From the NCBI RefSeq assembly GCF_937890665.1, contig NZ_CALADU010000052.1:1-10305 (forward strand): a stretch of DNA of 10,305 nt, given 5' to 3'. This DNA comes from an uncultured Subdoligranulum sp. (lineage in GTDB: Bacteria; Bacillota_A; Clostridia; Oscillospirales; Ruminococcaceae). Shown here one piece after another: positions 7,115 to 10,305 of the stretch; the first letter of the stretch is position 1, and each line of letters starts with the position of its first letter. A program made the translations under genes and the position numbers. The notes under the pieces are model-generated. The model was not told the DNA's origin and did no database searches. It saw only the letters and a list, made by a program, of their open reading frames with translations.

Positions 7115-7702
7115 ATGGCAAAAGCCGAATACCGCAGCGCCGTCCGTTCCCGCCGCCTTATCAACCAGGCGGTAGCGGAACTGATGAAAGAAAAGCCGCT
7201 CGATAAGATCACGGTGACCGACGTGGTCAAGCGGGCGGACATCAATCGCGGCACTTTCTACGCCCACTATACCGACGTGCCCGATGTGCTGGCGCAGCAG
7301 ATGGATGCCGCCTGCCAGACGCTGTGTGATGCGCTGGCAGACCGCGGGACTGCCAGCGATCTCAACAATGTGGGGGTCGTGCTGCGCAAGTTGCAGGTTT
7401 TCTTTGAAGATAACTTCGACTTTTTCTCGGCGTTGCTGTCGTCCAGTCTGGCGCAGGCCGCTACGGAGCAGTTGCGGGATCTTTTTATCGAGTGCATGAC
7501 CGCCCACCCGCCCCAGGGCGTTTCGCCGGAAAGGTTTCTGTTTTCGATCCGCTTTGCTTCCGGCGGCATGGTCGCCATGTACCGTGACTGGGTGGCCGGT
7601 AAGCTGCCGATGACCCTTGACCAGTTGACCACAACGGCCACTGCTGTTGTGGAAAGCATGGCGCCCGAACGCTATAAAAGCGGGCACGCAGGAGAAAAAT
7701 AA
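7115..7702 (+). CDS. TetR-family transcriptional regulator
   Basis: A 195-residue DNA-binding regulator, probably the local repressor of the divergent transporter operon. The start at 7115 follows AGGAG (7102-7106) with 8 bases spacing. Residues about 12-55 form the TetR helix-turn-helix: the stretch from TVTDVVKRADINRGTFYAHY (33-52) has the typical Gly-Thr-Phe-Tyr-x-His-Tyr recognition helix. The C-terminal ligand and dimer domain ends with a GGMVAMYRDWVAGKLP-like segment (about 148-163), as in the Firmicutes TetR_C_8-type branch. Its length is normal for the family. The inducing ligand is unknown, perhaps a substrate of the transporter. No clear terminator follows, so some read-through into the AraC-type gene downstream is possible. 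Confidence 0.93.
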   Translation: MAKAEYRSAVRSRRLINQAVAELMKEKPLDKITVTDVVKRADINRGTFYAHYTDVPDVLAQQMDAACQTLCDALADRGTASDLNNVGVVLRKLQVFFEDNFDFFSALLSSSLAQAATEQLRDLFIECMTAHPPQGVSPERFLFSIRFASGGMVAMYRDWVAGKLPMTLDQLTTTATAVVESMAPERYKSGHAGEK

Positions 7703-7804
7703 CGATTTGAAAAAGTCTTGCATTTGCACAGCAAGTGAAGGGAAAAACAGCCAGGGGCAACGGCATCGAACCTGTAACAAATGCCCTGTTTCACTTTGCA
7801 GCAC

Positions 7805-7833
7805 TGTACAATTAGAAATACTGCAACTATAAT
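7805..7833 (+). promoter_or_regulatory. Promoter of the AraC-type regulator, with flanking inverted repeat
   Basis: A perfect TATAAT (7828-7833) is preceded at 17 bases by TGTACA (7805-7810), a 4-of-6 match to the -35 consensus. The gene's ribosome binding site (GGAGGA, 7841-7846) follows closely, so the leader is very short. TTGCAG (7796-7801) and CTGCAA (7821-7826) form an inverted repeat around the -35 box, and further TTGCA copies occur at 7719-7723 and 7724-7728. These could be sites for autoregulation, but the half-sites are short. Confidence 0.62.
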
Positions 7834-7853
7834 AGAACCCGGAGGAAATACCG

Positions 7854-8828
7854 ATGGATGCTGAATTGTTGGAAACACTTTCCCGCATAACGCCGGAGGA
7901 ACGGCGGCTGCGGGATGGGGAAGCACTGGACCGCACCCTGTACGCTACGGGGCAGGAGTTTGAGGTGGAGGCAGCCAAGCTGCTGCGCCAGGGGCAGATG
8001 ATCACGATCCGGCCGCATACGCGGTTCGTGGCCTTTCCACGCCACAGCCATAACTATGTAGAGATCATGTATGTCTGCACCGGGCAGATCACCCATATCA
8101 TCGGCGGCGGAACCACGGTGCATCTGCGGGCCGGGGAACTGCTGTTTTTGAACCAGCGGGCCAGCCATGCGATCCAGCGGGCAGACGCCGGAGACGTGGC
8201 GGTGAATTTTATTGTCCTGCCGCAGTTCTTTGACTTTGCCTTTCAGATCGTGGGGACGGGCAGCCTGCTGGGGCGCTTTTTGCTGGGAACGCTGCAAAAC
8301 GGAGGGACGGAGATCACCCATCTTTTGTGCCACACGGCGGACCTTCTGCCGGTGCAGAATCTGGTCGAAAGCATGGTGTGGAGCCTGCTGAACAACGAAC
8401 CGGGGGCGCGGCGCGCCAACCAGATGCGTATGGCCATGTTGCTGCTGGACCTGCTGAACCACCATGAGTGTGTGGAAGCCCAGGGCGAAACGGGGCGGGG
8501 CAGCCCGCTGGTGCTGGCCGCGTTGCGGGAAATTGAGGACGACTGCCGGGACGCCAGCCTGTCCCGTGTGGCAGAACAGTACCATGTGTCGCTGCCGTAC
8601 CTGAGCGCCCTGATCCGTCAGGTCACCGGCAGCACGTTCAAAGAACTTTTGCAGCAAAAACGGCTGGACCGTGCCCAGCAGCTTCTGCGCACCACAAATC
8701 TGCCGGTGCTGGCGGTGTCCGAAGCGGTGGGGTATGAAACGACCAGCTACTTTTACAGCATTTACAGGAAGACCTTTGGCATAACGCCGAAAGAGTACCG
8801 GGACCGTTTGTGCAATTCCGACAAATAA
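7854..8828 (+). CDS. AraC-family regulator, probably of rhamnose utilisation
   Basis: A 324-residue regulator with an N-terminal cupin sensor and a C-terminal AraC DNA-binding domain. The start at 7854 has GGAGGA 7 bases upstream. The cupin spans about 50-125 and includes the PRHSHNYVEIMYVCTGQ segment (62-78), with a His pair and Glu typical of these sugar-binding folds. The DNA-binding part (about 218-318) has two helix-turn-helix units, near 236-256 and 286-308, and ends in the family signature FGITPKEYR (308-316). It is encoded just before rhaB on the same strand, and AraC proteins of the RhaR/RhaS type control rhamnose genes in many bacteria. A role as rhamnose-responsive activator is therefore likely but inferred from position. 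A strong terminator separates the two genes, so rhaB needs its own promoter. Confidence 0.9.
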   Translation: MDAELLETLSRITPEERRLRDGEALDRTLYATGQEFEVEAAKLLRQGQMITIRPHTRFVAFPRHSHNYVEIMYVCTGQITHIIGGGTTVHLRAGELLFLNQRASHAIQRADAGDVAVNFIVLPQFFDFAFQIVGTGSLLGRFLLGTLQNGGTEITHLLCHTADLLPVQNLVESMVWSLLNNEPGARRANQMRMAMLLLDLLNHHECVEAQGETGRGSPLVLAALREIEDDCRDASLSRVAEQYHVSLPYLSALIRQVTGSTFKELLQQKRLDRAQQLLRTTNLPVLAVSEAVGYETTSYFYSIYRKTFGITPKEYRDRLCNSDK

Positions 8829-8842
8829 CAGGATTCTGCTTA

Positions 8843-8884
8843 AATAAGCGCGTGATTTTATTGTAAATCACGCGCTTATTTTTT
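8843..8884 (+). terminator. Rho-independent terminator after the AraC-type gene
   Basis: A perfect 16-bp stem pairs AATAAGCGCGTGATTT (8843-8858) with its complement at 8865-8880 around a six-base loop, and six T's (8879-8884) follow. It starts 15 bases after the AraC stop codon. This is a textbook terminator on the plus strand. Confidence 0.95.
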
Positions 8885-8898
8885 GCGCGCGGGTGCAT

Positions 8899-8904
8899 TA
8901 TACT
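8899..8904 (+). promoter_or_regulatory. Likely rhaB -10 box with no good -35
   Basis: TATACT (8899-8904) lies about 35 bases before the GTG start and is a good -10 box. The -35 position (about 8876-8881, TTATTT) is a poor match and falls inside the terminator stem of the gene upstream. A weak -35 is typical of promoters that need an activator, consistent with control by the neighbouring AraC-type protein. Confidence 0.5.
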
Positions 8905-8939
8905 GGGAACAGAACAAGCAGAAAGGAGCGGTACGGATC

Positions 8940-10305
8940 GTGACCTGTCATCTTGCCATCGACATCGGCGCGTCCTCGGGTCGGCACATTGTGGGCTGGG
9001 TGGAGGACGGCCGGATGCACTTGAAAGAAGTGTACCGTTTTGAGAATCGCCTGACGGAGAAAAACGGCCACCTTTGCTGGGAAATGGACCGCCTGTGGGA
9101 GAACGTCCTGGCCGGGCTGAAAGCCTGCAAAGCCGCTGGATTCACGCCCGCCACCCTGGGGATCGACACCTGGGCGGTGGACTTTGTGCTGCTGGACGAA
9201 AACGGCCGCATCATCGGCGATACGGTAGCCTACCGGGACAGCCGCACCGAGGGGGAGCGGGAACGGCTGGAATCTATCCTGCCGTTCAGCGAACACTACG
9301 CCCGCACCGGCATCCAGTACCAGCCCTTCAACACCGCCTACCAGCTTGCGGCGCTGAACCGGGAACACCCCGAACAGCTTGCCGCAGCCCGCACCTTTTT
9401 GATGGTGCCGGACTATCTCAACTATAAACTGACCGGTGTGGCCGCCAACGAATACACGAACGCGTCCACCACCGCGCTGGTGGGGGCGGGGAGCCGGGAC
9501 TGGGATGCGGAACTCATCGCAAAGCTGGGCATCCCCCGCGCGATCTTCCAACCCATCCGCATGCCCGGCACCGCGCTGGGCCGCCTGACACCGGAAGTGC
9601 GGGAGGCAGCCGGCTTCGACTGCACGGTGCTGCTGCCCGCCACCCATGACACCGGCTCCGCCTGGCTGGCGGTGCCTGCGCGGGACGAGAACGCGGTCTA
9701 TCTTTCCAGTGGGACATGGAGCCTGCTGGGCGTGGAGAACGGCAGCCCCATCACGACCCCGGCAAGCTGCGCGGCCAACTTTACCAACGAGGGCGGCTAT
9801 GGCGGGACGTACCGCTACTTGAAAAATATCATGGGCCTGTGGATGATCCAGAGCGTGCGGCGGGAACTGGGCGCGCGCGACCCCGGCGGGCGCCGCCCCG
9901 GATTCCCGGAACTGATCGCTGCCGCGCAGGAAAGCGGTGCGTTCCCCGGCATGGTGGACGCGGATGATCCGCGGTTCCTGGCCCCGTCTTCGATGATCGA
10001 CGAGGTCACGGCCGCCTGTGCCGAGGCGGGATACCCGCGCCCGCAGACCACCGGCGAAGTGATGCAGACCATCTATAACTCGCTGGCCGACGATTACCGC
10101 CGCGCGGTGGCGTCGCTGCAGACCCTGACCGGCAGGCGCTACACGAGCGTCAACATCGTAGGCGGCGGCAGCCAGGACGGGTATCTGAACCAGATGACCG
10201 CCAATGCCACCGGCCTGCCGGTCTACGCGGGCCCCACGGAGGGGACCGCCCTTGGCAATTTGATGGTGCAGTTCATCGCGTCCGGCGAATACGCCGATGT
10301 GCAGA
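8940..10305 (+). CDS. rhaB: Rhamnulokinase (L-rhamnulose kinase), 3' end cut by the window
   Basis: An FGGY-family sugar kinase that phosphorylates L-rhamnulose with ATP to L-rhamnulose 1-phosphate, the second step of the RhaA-RhaB-RhaD rhamnose pathway in the cytoplasm. The start is GTG at 8940, with AAGGAG (8923-8928) 11 bases upstream; no better in-frame ATG exists nearby. 455 codons are visible, close to the usual 470-490, so only a short C-terminus is missing. RhaB hallmarks appear in order: IDIGASSGR (7-15), GIDTWAVDFVLLD (74-86), YRDSRT (98-103), IQYQPFNT (125-132), MVPDYLNYKLTG (155-166), the catalytic Asp237 in THDTGSAW (235-242), SSGTWSLLG (256-264) and the nucleotide-site GGGSQ (408-412). 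Asp237 carries the same number as the catalytic base reported for the Escherichia coli enzyme. The other rhamnose genes are expected downstream. Confidence 0.95.
   Translation, partial: MTCHLAIDIGASSGRHIVGWVEDGRMHLKEVYRFENRLTEKNGHLCWEMDRLWENVLAGLKACKAAGFTPATLGIDTWAVDFVLLDENGRIIGDTVAYRDSRTEGERERLESILPFSEHYARTGIQYQPFNTAYQLAALNREHPEQLAAARTFLMVPDYLNYKLTGVAANEYTNASTTALVGAGSRDWDAELIAKLGIPRAIFQPIRMPGTALGRLTPEVREAAGFDCTVLLPATHDTGSAWLAVPARDENAVYLSSGTWSLLGVENGSPITTPASCAANFTNEGGYGGTYRYLKNIMGLWMIQSVRRELGARDPGGRRPGFPELIAAAQESGAFPGMVDADDPRFLAPSSMIDEVTAACAEAGYPRPQTTGEVMQTIYNSLADDYRRAVASLQTLTGRRYTSVNIVGGGSQDGYLNQMTANATGLPVYAGPTEGTALGNLMVQFIASGEYADVQ

Noticed and set aside
5686..7206. Long plus-strand open frame of about 506 codons opposite the transporter
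   Set aside because: It lies antisense to the well-supported MMPL gene, has a His/Gln/Arg/Gly-rich composition typical of the reverse strand of a GC-rich gene, lacks recognisable domains, and runs across the promoter region into the TetR gene.
6910..7254. N-terminal extension of the transporter to 7254
   Set aside because: It would cross both promoters and the TetR gene start. The ATG at 6909 has a good ribosome binding site and is followed by a normal MMPL N-terminus.
7717..7735. Hairpin CTTGC/GCAAG after the TetR gene as a terminator
   Set aside because: The stem is only five base pairs with a nine-base loop and no T-tract follows.
1..10305. CRISPR array, tRNA, rRNA, insertion sequence, prophage or toxin-antitoxin genes
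   Set aside because: I saw no regularly spaced repeats, tRNA-like cloverleaf, rRNA segment, transposase or integrase, and no small paired toxin-antitoxin frames.

Overview
The window looks like chromosomal DNA of a Gram-positive gut anaerobe of the Clostridia, most likely the Oscillospiraceae/Ruminococcaceae (Faecalibacterium, Gemmiger or Subdoligranulum type). The grounds are GC-rich coding sequence with AT-rich intergenic gaps, strong AGGAGG-type ribosome binding sites, near-consensus sigma-A promoters, a TetR regulator beside an MMPL transporter, a GLUG-repeat surface protein, and L-rhamnose catabolism genes. The genus is inference; no rRNA or other marker gene is present.

Layout. Bases 1-690 hold no protein gene I can support. 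They contain a C-rich hairpin (43-79), a probable terminator hairpin (116-152), about 390 bases of AT-richer sequence with several stem-loops (a candidate structured RNA of unknown strand), and a clear minus-strand terminator (594-628) for the operon to its right. On the minus strand, 6909 down to 690 is a two-gene operon. First comes an 834-residue MMPL/RND-type transporter. Overlapping its last 17 bases is a 1243-residue secreted, membrane-anchored protein made of GLUG repeats interrupted by a long helical region. A TetR-family regulator (7115-7702, plus strand) is divergent from this operon. The 205-base gap between them carries two fully overlapping divergent promoters arranged with dyad symmetry, plus a 38-base near-perfect palindrome.

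Further right on the plus strand are a cupin/AraC-type regulator (7854-8828) with its own promoter, a textbook terminator (8843-8884), and the rhamnulokinase gene rhaB (GTG start at 8940), cut by the window end. The likely logic is a TetR-controlled envelope transport module next to an AraC-controlled rhamnose-utilisation locus.

The most interesting part is the transporter and surface-protein pair. The transporter keeps both Asp-Tyr pairs expected of a proton-driven MMPL pump and ends in an unusual run of xGx[V/I/L] tetrapeptides. Its translationally coupled partner looks like a tall extracytoplasmic stalk with beta-solenoid and alpha-helical parts. Substrate and function cannot be read from the sequence.
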